From assembly GCA_963777515.1 (NCBI GenBank), contig CAVZQU010000009.1:62001-126000 (forward strand): a DNA stretch of 64,000 nt, written 5' to 3'. The stretch's first letter is position 1. The number at the start of each line of letters is the position of its first letter. Origin of the DNA: CAVSWT01 sp963777515 (GTDB lineage: Bacteria > Bacteroidota > Ignavibacteria > Ignavibacteriales > Ignavibacteriaceae). Made by a program: the position numbers and the translations under genes. Of this stretch, positions 19,802-31,700 are shown piece after piece. The notes beneath the pieces were generated by a model. The model was not told where the DNA came from and made no database searches. It was given only the letters and a program-made list of their open reading frames with translations.

Positions 19802-20147
19802 ATTCTTTGTGCTATTTACTGAGAAACATTTTATAGAACTTTTTAGAAAATTGTTCGAAACTTAAATAATTCTAAAATCCCAAACAAGGATTTTATATTA
19901 ATTTTGTATTAAGGGTAAAAAAGCTATTTGAAGGGGAAAAGAGATGTATAAGATTTAAAGGAGGTGCTTTATTGCAAAAATGAAATAATTAAAAGATTAC
20001 CAGTTAGAAAGATTTTTAAGTAATTAAATTATGGAGAGAAGATATTCTGGAAATTCGAATTTACAATAATTAAAATTCTAACTTTTTATATACTTTATCA
20101 AAAACTTGGATTTGCTCTTGAACTTGAATTTATAAATAAAATATAAT
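19802..20147. other. Gene-free interval upstream of tetR
   Basis: 346 bases, very AT-rich, without a convincing reading frame on either strand. It holds a possible -10 (TATAAA on the minus strand, 19829-19834) for tetR and the inverted repeat described separately. The purine-rich stretch AAAGGAGGTG (about 19958-19967, plus strand) looks like a ribosome site but the next start gives only three codons. Nothing else is seen. Confidence 0.5.
19841..19877. promoter_or_regulatory. Inverted repeat, candidate TetR operator
   Basis: Arms TTTTAGAA (19841-19848) and TTCTAAAA (19870-19877), perfect 8-bp complement with a 21-base centre, 40-76 bases before the tetR start and next to a TATAAA box. Location suits autoregulation by the TetR protein, but the arms are AT-rich and the spacing is longer than most TetR sites. 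Confidence 0.3.
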
Positions 20148-21068
20148 TTACAGTGCAAATTTAAAATTAACTGTCGGTACTAATACTGTCCCTTCAACCA
20201 TTTCGTATTGCTTAACTCTTAACTGCATTGCGAATTCTTTGTTGTATACTGTTGTCGTCCACGCAGCATCCAATGCGCTTAAAATATGATTAATATAAAT
20301 TCCGGCAACGGCTTTTGTTGAAATATTGTAAAGATCATTTGCATCTCCCCTCATGTGCGAATACAAGACAAAATTTGAAGTTAATATTTTGTAAGTCCGC
20401 GTTTATGTTTAAAATCATTCCACCCCGGATTATATTGATAATATTTACCAATTAATTCAAAGTATTGCTGATCTCCGTGAGGAGGAAGCTTATGTGTAAA
20501 GCCGGAGCCTTCCTTACCAATTTGAGATTCATAATAGTTTAACTTCTGAAAATTCACTTGTGTCCATGGTGGCTAAATTTTGATCAGTACTTATAATAAT
20601 ATCATGTGTAGATAGTACTTACATCTGTATCTGGGTTAAATAAGTAATCCTTATTATTAATAATCCATTGTGCATACCTAACAACACTCCAATATTAGGT
20701 TTGTATAATCGTAGCATAGTTTTGGAAATTATTGGTTTGGTTGTCTCCTTTTTTATTATATATAATTCCAACTGTAATTAAAGTTGCTTCAACAGCAAGA
20801 AAAATTCCTGCTTTCAAATAACTTTTAGCATATAATTCGCCTGAACCTGGAACTACTAATGAAAATACCGCGGCAAGAAAGGGAGATTTTTTATTTCTTT
20901 CAATAAACAAGTTAGGTTCAATTTTTTGCAAAGGCTGCATTTGCTGATTTGAAAGTTCAGAATCAAACTTAAGATTACCAGTAAACATTAGATTTTGATT
21001 TGAATTTTCCTGTGCAAGTGTAAATCCGCTTAATAATAATGCAACAATAAAATTGATTTATATTTCAT
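20148..21068 (-). CDS. Conserved secreted/membrane protein, DUF5683-like (several frameshifts, possibly a pseudogene)
   Basis: The coding signal runs through the whole span but changes frame at least four times (near 21050, 20620, 20540 and 20380). Pieces in order: a signal peptide (FIVALLLSGFTLAQ), KKSPFLAAVFSLVVPGSGEL with a membrane helix after it, VRYAQWIINNKDYLFNP, ESQIGKEGSGFTHKLPPHG, DQQYFELIGKYYQYNPGW, SHMRGDANDLYNIST, and NHILSALDAAWTTTVYN. The KSPxxAaxxSxxxPGxGexY pattern resembles membrane proteins called DUF5683 in Bacteroidota. Whether all shifts are errors or the gene is decaying cannot be told. Function unknown. Confidence 0.55.
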
Positions 21069-21135
21069 ATTAAGCCTCTTATATAATCAATTAAGAGTTA
21101 AAAATATGTTTTGAATATAATCCTTCGAATAATAT

Positions 21136-24100
21136 TTAAATATCAAAGCCAAATAAAACACCACCATAAAATCTAAACTCTTTTCCATAAGTTACTGTTT
21201 TATCATTTACTTCTCTTGTAAATTTATCAAATCCATAAGATGCATTGAAGAAAATATCCGTTGGGAAAAGATAAAATGAGTTAAGTTCAAATCTAATTTC
21301 AGCGCCAGCACCTTTTTTAAATTTATTAAGATTTGGAATGTCAGCCCCGTACCAGGCATTTCCAATATCTCCGTACACCGAGAAGAAGATTTTATCAAGA
21401 TATAAATGGCCCATTCGTGCATCAATATTTCTAAACAAAGGAAAACGGTATGTAAGATTTAACCAGGCTAATTTGTTTCCACTAACTGCGTAGAATGGAT
21501 AAGCCTTTAATCCAACCAGGCCACCTAAATAAAAATCGAAAAAGTCCGGGACAGTGGGTCCAAATATATTTCCTAATCTTAATTGCGCAGTTAAAGTATT
21601 GGATGCAATTAATGGAATATGAACTTTTGTATTTAGTTCAAGTCTATGAAAATTGAAATGATTATAAGCTGGTTTTAACAATCCATCTTCTACAACATAA
21701 TTGCCTTCATTGTTGTATTTGTTCGACTCATAATTATATCTAAGCTCAAACTCAGTTCCAATAGGATTAATATCCGAATCAATATAAGGCAGTAAATATT
21801 TAAATGAGTATGTAAGCTGAAAATTCCGTCCGATTAAATAAGTATCATTTGTAGTTGGATAAAGAGTTTCATCAGGGAATAAAAATGCGTCAAGAGTAGC
21901 TGTGTACTTTGAAAAAATAAAACGAAATTCGAGGTGATTAAACCTATTTATAATTTGATGCTTTGCCACAAAATCAAACTCAAACAAATTATATGTAACA
22001 TCAGTTGGAGTGATATAATCATATTCTGTATGACCATCTACAGTATGTGCACCAAATGAAACATCAACGTTTGCTTTCCGGCTTATATTATAAAGCTCAA
22101 GCCCAAGCTCGGGTTTAATACCAAGATTGAATAATAACGGAAGTTTATTTCGATAATTGAAATTTAAGAACAAATCTCGTCTCAAGTCTTGAGTTGATAG
22201 AAGCTCCGGCAAATAATATCATACCTATTAAGCATATCGGAAGAGCCTACATATAAACCAGGTTTTACTCTTTCGAAAAATCCATTTGCAGTATTATAAT
22301 TATCAAATCTTATTAAAGGGAAAAAAGATAGCTTTGAAAAAACTCCGGTATATTTTTTTTCTTCATAATCTGGGAGATCATAATCATTATAATTTCTTAA
22401 TGCTTTAATATCATATTTATTTAAATCTCCATTCGGCTGATCTTTATCAAGCGGCGGATCATTTATCCATACATAATTTTGGCCAGGTTTAACATTGCCT
22501 TGTTCACTTTTTGTAAGATGAAAAATTTTAAATCCGGTTGAAGTATAGCCTGCATAAACAATATCTCCATTACTCGAAACATCCGGCATAAAAGCGCCGC
22601 CAATTACATTTGATAATTGTATTTTTTTATGAGTGTCAGGATTAAAAGAATATAAATTGAATATTCCAGTTTCATCAGAAACGTAAATGATATTCCCATC
22701 TTTATCAAACAATGCCATTTCGTTCATCATAAGGAGTAGAGATTAATTTTTCAGCAGCGCCGCCAGTGGAGTTAATTTTATAGATATCTCTTCCCTCTTT
22801 ATAAGAATAATCGAATATTATTGTTGAATCATCGTTTGAAAATTTAGGCTCGTAAACTCTGTTCCCCGTATGCCATAAAATGTTAACTGCTTAAAATTTT
22901 TTCCATTTATATCTACGGTGCCAAGATTAGTTGTTCCATCTTTTTGAAATAAGAACACAATTTTCTTTCCATCATGTGGAAACGGAAGGCTGGTTAGCTC
23001 TTAAGTCAAATGTTAATCTAGTTTCTTCATCTTCATCAATATCATAAATATAAAGGTCATGTACATTATAAGAATTTGGATTATCATCGTCCAATTTTGC
23101 ATAGACTATTTTATTTGTTCCTGGAATAAAACTTATGGTTGAACGACATCCATAAACTAAAAGCTTTTCCTTTTTTAGTTTGCAAATCATATTCATAAAT
23201 TCCAGCCTGCCCGAAATAATCTGCTGTTTTATTAGAAATGTATAATACTTTCTTCCCATCTTTAGAATAGATCGGATAAAAATTACCAAAACCAACTTTT
23301 GCAATTGTATCACCAGCCACTAAATTTGAAAGAACTGCTTCACTTCTTTTTTTATAGCTATTAACAAGAAATGATTTCCATTCATTATAGATTTGATCTC
23401 CATCTTTTCCAAGCACATCCTTAAAAGCAGCATCAATTGTAAAGTTTGTAAGCTTGCCTAAATCCTTGGTTATTTTTCTTAGTTTATCTTCACCATATTT
23501 TTGTGAGATATAGCGCGTTAAAGCAAAGCCTGAATTATAAACAGATTCATTACCCAAACTTGTTTTACCGAACACTCCCATTTGATTCCAGGTAAGCATG
23601 TTTCCATTCAAGAGCATAACAGCGTAGAATCATATCACGATGAGTATCCCAATTATCGTAATTAAAATCTTTACGCATATATTGTGCTGTACCTTCGGCA
23701 AACCAGGCAGGCATATTTAAAGAGGCAATCGGATAAGACACAATTACATTTGGAAATCCATAAAGTACATCGGGACGCCGCTCATCTTCATAATTTAATA
23801 ATTGAAAATATACTGCTGGAACTGTTCTTGTTAATTTCATTGCACTTTGAATTTGCACCATGTGAGTGAACTCATGAGAGATAACATTACGCAGCCAGTT
23901 ATGAGTTCCTCTCAAATCAAAATCAAGTGCACTTGTCCAGATTTCAATTTTATTATCAAAAAAATATGTAGCTCCGTTTGAATAATCATCAATATCTTTA
24001 ATTACAAAATGAACTCTATCCGGTTCATATCCATATAAAGAAGTGATTGGCCCCCAAACTTCATCAGCAATCTTTGCCACTGTTCTTGCTGTTCGTTCTG

Positions 24101-24239
24101 TTCCTGCATGATAATGAACATCAACATGCTTTCCTTTAATTGTGTACCAGTCAAGTTCAGGATGAAAATCTGTGAATTGAGCGAAACAATAATTAAAAGA
24201 TATAATTATTAGAAAGAATAAGATTTGAATAAATTTCAT
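21136..24239 (-). CDS. Surface protein: gluzincin peptidase domain + beta-propeller + outer-membrane barrel (several frameshifts)
   Basis: About 1030 residues if at least six shifts (about 23610, 23170, 22975, 22880, 22735, 22195) are bridged. Signal peptide (ISFNYCFAQ); peptidase-MA-like domain with VISHEFTHMVQ (HExxH) and PAWFAEGTAQYM (third ligand Glu), so zinc hydrolysis is plausible; TolB/WD40-like propeller repeats (GKKVLYISNKTADYFGQ, PGTNKIVYAKLDDD, DKDGNIIYVSDETGIFNLYS); C-terminal barrel of the surface-antigen (BamA/D15-like) type (AQLRLGNIFGPTVPDFFDFY, ISVYGDIGNAWYGAD-like). Ends in phenylalanine-rich strand YGGVLFGFDI. It sits downstream of the T9SS genes; the ligand is unknown. 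Confidence 0.72.
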
Positions 24240-24364
24240 AAACTAAGTAAAGCTAATTTTAAGATATGAGAAGTAATAAAAAGATTTGCTTAATTATATT
24301 CACTCTAAATTACTTTTATAACTTGATCACAATTAATTGCAGATAGAAAATAAATTACCTTGAA

Positions 24365-27300
24365 TTATTTTACTATCGCAATCTTAATTATATTTTGTTC
24401 TGTTTTTCCTGATTCACCAACAGCTTCAATACGTGCAAAATAAACTCCGCTTTGAATATTACCTACATTCCAGGTTGTTTCATTATCTATTCCACCAGTA
24501 GCATTAGCATTCAACTCTGCAACATAGTCACCAGCAAGGTCAAAAATCTTAATGTTTACTTTTGAATTTTCTGAAACATAATATCTAATTTGTGTTTGGC
24601 CTCCATAAACAGGGTTAGGATAATTATATGCACGACTGGCAGGAAAGAATTCATTGACCTGCTTATCAGATTTAGCAGATGAAACAAAAGATGAATTCAT
24701 GCTATTTCCATTTGCTTCATTCCAAAAACCAGTTCCTTCAGTTGAAGCGATATTCCATGCTGCAAAATTATTCTGATTATTAATTTCAGCTAAAGAAATT
24801 TTTCCATTATTTACAAAAATTGAAGGCGTTGAATTTAACTTTTTTCCCGGCTGAAAGAGGAAAATCTGTAATTACTTTTCCGCTGCCGCCATCAATTGCA
24901 AATATTCTTCCATCAGTTGTTACAGCAATAATTTCTGATCTATTATCCCCGGCAAAATCAGCTGTTAATGGGTTCCAACAAATCCAATTCCAAGAGGATC
25001 TTTAAATGGGAAATTATCGGCCGAAGCACCCTGCATATTTTTTGCTTCAATATAATTTCCATTTGTATAGATAATATAATTTCCACCATCATTTTTCAGA
25101 TCGGCTAATGCAAATGCATTTAATTCATCACTTATTTTTGTATCAAAATTTGAAATCAGATTTCCTTTTGATATAACATCAACTAAGCCTTGTCCATATC
25201 TAATAACTGATAAATAATTACCTGACTTATCTTGAGTCAATGACAACTGAATAAATGCCTGAGAAGCAATTAAATTACTATTTACGCTCTTATTGACATT
25301 AGATAATGCGTAACTGAAAACATTTCCATCTTTATCTATTACTTTTGTTGGAGTTAAAACTGAAAAATATAGATCAGCATCAGCAGCTATTTTAATTATA
25401 GGTTCACCAGCAATATTATTTGTTGAAGCTAATTGAGGATTTTCAGAAATACTTCCCGGTAATATTTAAGCAGTTTACCTGAATTTGTTCCAATTAAAAT
25501 TTGATATTGATTTGAAGAATTTTTAATAACAACCGGTGGTGCTGTTATTAACTCACTAACATCAACTGAATTTAATTGATTAGTATTCCCATCACTCACA
25601 TAAACATTTAATTTGGAGCCTTCAGCGCCAATATATATTGAATCCCATTATCTGAAAATGCGGCCGGTTTGAAATTAGAAAAATTTTGAAATGAATTTTG
25701 CTGTTCACCATTTGAATTAAATTATAAATAAAGTTGAATCATTTAATAACGCAAACCCATTTGTTAAACTTGTTAAACTGTTATTTGTTGAAGCAAGATT
25801 AAGCTGCCGGGAAAAAATTGGTTTTACAATCGAATCACCATAAGAAACATTGAAGCTCATCTTGTTTGCAATTGAAGAAAAATTTGAAATTGTAATTAAA
25901 CTGTTTGCCCCGGAATTTGTATTGCTGTTTGGACGCGTATCATTTGAAAATCTATTTTCATAGAAATTTGAATTATTATCTTTATACCATAAATCTTGCG
26001 GCCCGCCTTCACCGATTATAACATCGCCAAGTATGTCTGTAAACTGCTCACCAATATCCGGTACCCCATCAGCTTCCACAACACTAACTCCACGATGTTT
26101 TTTATCTACATTAATTTTATTATCTGCAATATTTTTATCTATAACATTTTCATCAATATGCCAGATTACTATTCCGCTTCCAGGAGCAGCCCAGTCGAAT
26201 TCATCAACATCTGTAATCACACCTTTTAAGGAATCAGTATCATAACTATAGTATCCTGTTGTGTCTTTGTAAAAAGTATGCGTGAACCTTGTGCCATCAG
26301 AAATATATTTTACTATGGAGCCATCTTTATTTGCATCCCTATTTCTATTCTGAATCAGAAAATATTCGGAAGAGCTGATTGGAACTTTTAAAACAACTGT
26401 ATCACTTAAAGAAGCAACTTCATTTGTAGTCAAACTTATTTTATAATCACCTGGTGAAATAGTAACCGGAGTTAACCAGCCTAAATACATTTTTTCCCAT
26501 GGTGACATTTCCGGTGGATATAATCCGTTGTAAGCAAAAATAGACTGTCCATCCATTAATCCGAATCTTCCAATAGCACTTAAGCCTGTTTCTGTATCGA
26601 ATAGATCTGGTAGGCCAAGATAACTTGCTACACTTGCCACCAGTAAACCATTAATAGAAATTTGAAAAAGAACATCTCCGCCTATAGAAGATAATTCCCT
26701 GCTTTCTGTTTCAGGAATTATTAAAGAATTAGTAATGTTAAAAGAATTGTTTGAAACCGGGAAACCCTGAAATTGTTCTCCATATATTTTTTTAAATCCA
26801 TTCAAGCCTAAATATATTGACGGAATATCTTTTTCAGTTCCTAGACTTCCGGGCAAAGTAATGTCTCTTCCTACTCCGGCATGAAAAATTATAAATACAT
26901 TATAACCGCTAAAATTAAATTCAGGATATTTTGAATTTGCAATAGACCAAACTTCTTTAGCAAAATCAGCAACATTAGTAAAATCTTCTCCTTTGTTTGG
27001 AGATGTATAGTTTCTCATTGTCTTTGAAACTGAGAAAGTATCCGGCAAAACAGTATAAACAACCGGTAGTTTATTTCCTGAAACTTTTTGATAATAATTT
27101 TTTACAAATTCAAGGTGAGATTCAAAATAAGATTTATTATGCGGCAGCGGATCCAAAATATTGCTTCCGTAATCTTTAGAATACATTGAACCGAATTTTC
27201 CATTTCCGAACGTAGCATCGTCTTTATCTTCCTGGAAACTAACCATTACAGCTAAAATTTTAACAGTGTCAGGCACAGAAATATTTTTTTGAAATGATTT

Positions 27301-27393
27301 CGGAAATGGATTAATATTACCAATAAATGACTGGGCAGATAAACTGCCCAATCCAAAAATAAAAAGTGAAAATGCAAGAATATTTTTTAACAT
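24365..27393 (-). CDS. M6-like T9SS cargo protein with lost zinc motif and type A sorting domain (frameshifts in C-terminal half)
   Basis: About 1009 residues. The first 558 are in one frame: signal peptide (LFIFGLGSLSAQ), M6/immune-inhibitor-A fold with FIIFHAGVGRD (168-177) and LGLPDLFD (259-266), MDGQ and PPEMSPWEKMYLGW. The catalytic HExxH expected directly before LGLPDLFD is ASVAS (253-257), so the protease centre is absent. The rest, broken near 25715, 25640, 25462, 24970 and 24840, has propeller-like repeats, then a T9SS type A C-terminal domain (AYNYPNPVYGGQTQIRYYV, VNIKIFDLAGDYVAEL, SGVYFARIEA). It should be exported by the T9SS and processed by PorU. Seven bases from porV. Confidence 0.78.
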
Positions 27394-27399
27394 GAATTT

Positions 27400-28587
27400 T
27401 TAAATTCCTCTAGGTAATCCTCTTGTGCTCTCTGGAGCGCCTCCCCAGCCAATTATAACGGTAAAACGTAATGTATCCGACAATGGGTGGTTTTCACCGC
27501 CTTTAAATATGGATGTTGTGATATAACTGAAATCAAAACCATAAATATCATAACGAATACCGGCACCAAAAGTAACAAATTTTCTATTACCATAATCCGG
27601 ATCTTCGTAAAAGAAACCTGATCGAATAGCAAATAGAAAATCACCGGGAGTTCCATACCAATATTCCAAACCCATAGAAGTAACAACTTGTCTTATTACC
27701 TGACTAAACGGTTTATTGCCCCATGAAGTAAACATTGCCTGATACCACTCTTTTGAAGTTGATGTTGTATCTCCTGATTCCGGATCAATAATTGTTTTTT
27801 TATCAATGAGAAGTTTACTAAAATCAAGTGTATAAGTTAAAGAATTAAATTCATCGTTAAATAATTGATAAGCAAAACCTAATCTAAAATTAGTTGGGAT
27901 AGGATCCGCCTGAGCTCTATCTATGTAATAAATCTTTGGGCCCATATTGCTGATATTCAAGCCAATACTTAAATCTCCTCCAATATCTTCGTCAATAAAT
28001 GGAAGAACTAATTTAGCAGGCCGCCACATAGTTGCAAGATCAAAGCTTACAGAAGTAGCAACGCCTCTGCCTTGTTCCCCGGCAGTGGGCTGGTCTGAAA
28101 GACGGCTATGAATCAGTCTGAAATTCATACCCAATCCCCAATCAGCTGCAACTTTTGTTGCATAACCAACAGTTAAAGCAGCATCGAATGAATGAAATCG
28201 TCCAATCTCTTCTGGTCCACCTTCACCTGTTCTAATAAATTCTCCAAAATTCATATAGGTAATACTAGCCGTTAAGCTTCCATCTAAATCATCAATATAT
28301 TGACGAAAGGTTAAATAATCATAAAAAAGATCTAGATTGAATTGAGGAAGCCAGTTACTATGAGTAATGGATACCTCTGAACCGGTTTGAAATGCGATAC
28401 CGGCAGGATTCCAGAATATAGCTGCAGAATTATCAGCTAAACCTGCACCCGATTCACCTATTCCGCCTCCGCGAGAGTCTGGTGCTAATTCTAGAAATGG
28501 GACAGCAGCTTCTCCTTGAGCAAATGAAGTTTTTACAACTCCCATAAACATCATGCTGACCAACATTAGCCTGAGAAATATTTTCAT
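27400..28587 (-). CDS. porV: T9SS outer-membrane channel protein PorV
   Basis: 395 residues, intact. Signal peptide (SMMFMGVVKTSFAQ), then the PorV N-terminus AVPFLELAPDSRGGGIGESG and NSAAIFWNPAGIA, followed by a 14-strand FadL-like barrel (for example LTYTLDFSKLLIDKK, FVTFGAGIRYDIYGFDFSY). PorV escorts cargo from the Sov translocon to PorU, which cleaves the C-terminal signal. The neighbouring porU and sorting-domain protein support this. RBS GGAGG lies just ahead of the start. Confidence 0.92.
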   Translation of the reverse strand: MKIFLRLMLVSMMFMGVVKTSFAQGEAAVPFLELAPDSRGGGIGESGAGLADNSAAIFWNPAGIAFQTGSEVSITHSNWLPQFNLDLFYDYLTFRQYIDDLDGSLTASITYMNFGEFIRTGEGGPEEIGRFHSFDAALTVGYATKVAADWGLGMNFRLIHSRLSDQPTAGEQGRGVATSVSFDLATMWRPAKLVLPFIDEDIGGDLSIGLNISNMGPKIYYIDRAQADPIPTNFRLGFAYQLFNDEFNSLTYTLDFSKLLIDKKTIIDPESGDTTSTSKEWYQAMFTSWGNKPFSQVIRQVVTSMGLEYWYGTPGDFLFAIRSGFFYEDPDYGNRKFVTFGAGIRYDIYGFDFSYITTSIFKGGENHPLSDTLRFTVIIGWGGAPESTRGLPRGI

Positions 28588-28704
28588 TTTAATTTTCCTC
28601 CAATTGATAATGAACTTATTTTTCTAATTCAAAGAATATATATTTTTTTCTTAAGCAGTAAATAAAGTAACTTAAAATATTTAATTATCATCGTAAAAAT
28701 TTTT

Positions 28705-31700
28705 CTATCTAATTACAGCAAGCTTTCCTAAAACACTTTTATTAAAGCTGCCGTCAATCGTTTTAATAATCAGTTTGTAAAGATACGTACCGTTTGCAAT
28801 TTGATTTCCATCTTCATCTCTTCCATCCCAGTTAACTTTTATAAAATTTCCTTCAAGATTAAACTTTTCTATTCTTCTTATTAATCTTCCGGCAATAGTA
28901 TAAATTTTAATCTGCAGATCAACAGCATTGCTCAAATTTTTCTGGAACGTAAATGTAGTATTTGAAGAGAATGGATTTGGGAAATTATATACGTCTCTAA
29001 TTGCTAATTCATCTCCGCTTACTATAGTAAAGTAAGTAGTTTCCGTAGAAAGATTGTTAAATACATCCCAGGCTTTTACTTTCAATTTATAGCTGCCGGG
29101 ATCCATATTGGAAAATTTATAATCAACTTTCCCTGATTTACCTCCGGCATCAATATCTCCGGTAAAATAATTTGAAAAATCTATAGGATCATTTTCTTTA
29201 TCATTCAAAACTCCTTCAAAACCATGACCAATTCCTGTGCCGGTTGTATTTAATCCGGTCTCATCCGATAATTTAATAATTAAATCCGAATTAGGGTTTG
29301 CCAGATTCCCTCCAATTGAAGATTCATTATCAAAATAGATTTCTATATTAGGCCCTTTCCCATCATTGGCAATTGTTGAATCGGTTCCACCAACAATAAA
29401 ATTACTGGTAGAACCAACACCATCGGAATTATTATTAAAGAAATATAAAGTTGCCTTACCCTGCTTATTTTCATAAGAAATATCTTTTGGGACAACAAAA
29501 TTTGCTGAGAATTTTCCATTAATAATTGAAACTGTTCCGCGATAAATAACACCACCCTGGAAAGTAATCGAATATAAATTATACTTAGTTGAATCTATCT
29601 TTTCTTTAATAGTAGTTTTGCGTTGTGAATCAAAGACAGTCAAAATTCCTTCACCGTTAAAATCAGACCAAACTGAATTATCATTAATATTTCTTATACT
29701 ACCGCTAATTCTTGCTTTACTTAAAGCTTTTAACTGAGCGTCCGAAGCAAGTTCTAATTTAGAGTTTACAGATTTTAAATTAATACCAGAAATATTATTA
29801 CTAGCTACAGCATTTTTTTGAGTAGCTGTATTAATATTAATACTTACACTTTCACCATTTATGGAATCAATACTTGCAGAATAACGTGGAACATTTAATC
29901 TAATTGTAGGATCTCCAAACAAATGGAACTTATAATCATTTGAATTTGTCCTTTTAGATTTAGTATAAAAATATGCTTTACCTATAGTTGGTCCTAACCC
30001 GGTGGAGTCATAATTATCAACCAAAAGGTTTGTGTAAAAAGATTCATTTAAGGGAAGCATTATCAGTAGAATACACAGCCCTTGCCGAAGCAAATGCAGC
30101 TATAGCACCACTATTTTCTTTCAATAATAACAATTCTGCTGAACTTTGAGTATTAGTAAGATCATAATGGGCAAAATCACAGGTAGCAGCAGTTAAAAAG
30201 AAGTACTTATTATTTACCATTTGTGGAATAGAAGTAGCTTCTTCGAATACTCTTTCGTGTGTCCAAACTTCATAACTTCCATGGCCAATAAAATTTAAAA
30301 TTAAAGTTCCATCATTTACTGCCTTAATTATTGCCCTATTTACTTCAGGCTTAGTTCTTCCAAAGCTCGTAATAACAGTGGGATAAGATGGTAAATAAAT
30401 TTTATCTAAATTAAAAGACGCCGGGATAAATCTGTTTGCAAGAGTTTCAGATTGGTCTGTATGTGTACTACGATCGTTTGCTTTTGTAGTTAAACCATCG
30501 TCGGCTACAAGAGTAATTTGATTTCTCCATGTTCCAAAGTCTTTATCCTGTTCATATTTTATAACTTTATCAACATAATCCTGTGCATCTTGATTAGTTT
30601 GGCAGGTAATTCTACTTATGGCTAAATCAACTCTATACATTATTTCCATCTACTCTAGCGTAATAATCATCCATAGGATAAGAGTAAATATCATTTAATG
30701 ACTCAGATGTTTCCCAAACAGGTACAAAATTATTATTATTGCCTTCTATGTTTTTATAATCATACGAAGCATCTCCAAAAAGAAGAACATATTCAGGTTG
30801 TATTGCCCAATTATCATAAGCATATTTTATAAAATCTCTAATGCCTGTTGGGTCTTTAGTTCCTCCTCCAAATTCATTTTCAATTTTGGTTACATCAACA
30901 ACTATAGTAGAAAGTTTATAAGGGGAATCATTTTGTCTATATTTTTGTAAGTTTTCAGCCGCTTCCTTAAAATCAGGATGTGTAATAATTAAAAATTTTG
31001 CACCTTCAGAAATTCCGTGAATATTTTGATTAAGAACTTGTTCAAGATTAGAAGGAGACTTAAAATTATCGTCGCCAATTGCTATAAATTCAGAAGCTTC
31101 TCCAGCAGTTTCAGATTTTTGGAAACGAAATTCCCCTCCGCTTAAAAGTACTGGCTTATTAATTACTTTTATATTTGAATAATCGCTTATGTCAAACACT
31201 CTTATATTTGTAGAAGGAAAATTTGAAAGATGATATTCAATATTTGCTGTGGTGTCTTTTGAATAAAAAACCACTTGGTTATTTGTGGGTGTTAAGCTTC
31301 TTTGATACAGGATTTCAAAATAGTCAAGATAGCCAATCCCGGATGATGAGGAGTTTAAATAATCAAATCTTAATGAACTTTGATTTCCAGACAACGATCC
31401 ATTATAAACGGCTGACTGGTAAAATGCCCTTCCGAAATTATGCCCGGCATCATTACCTGTATTAGGATAACCACTAATCCCTGCAGAAAAAAGTAAAGAA
31501 GAATTTTCATAAACTTTAAGAGTTGCATAAACATCAGAACCATTAACAAATCTGACATTATAATTTATTGGCGTATTTGATATCCATCCATCTAAAGTGT
31601 TTAAATATGTACGTGAATTATTTGATTGCGGGAAATCATCACCAAGGAATATTCTTCCGGTTTTCGCAAGGTTTATTTCATCCTTCTCCCAGCTTGCAAA

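Noticed and set aside
19950..19985. Small plus-strand gene after AAAGGAGGTG
   Set aside because: Only TTG-CAA-AAA-TGA follows; no coding signal.
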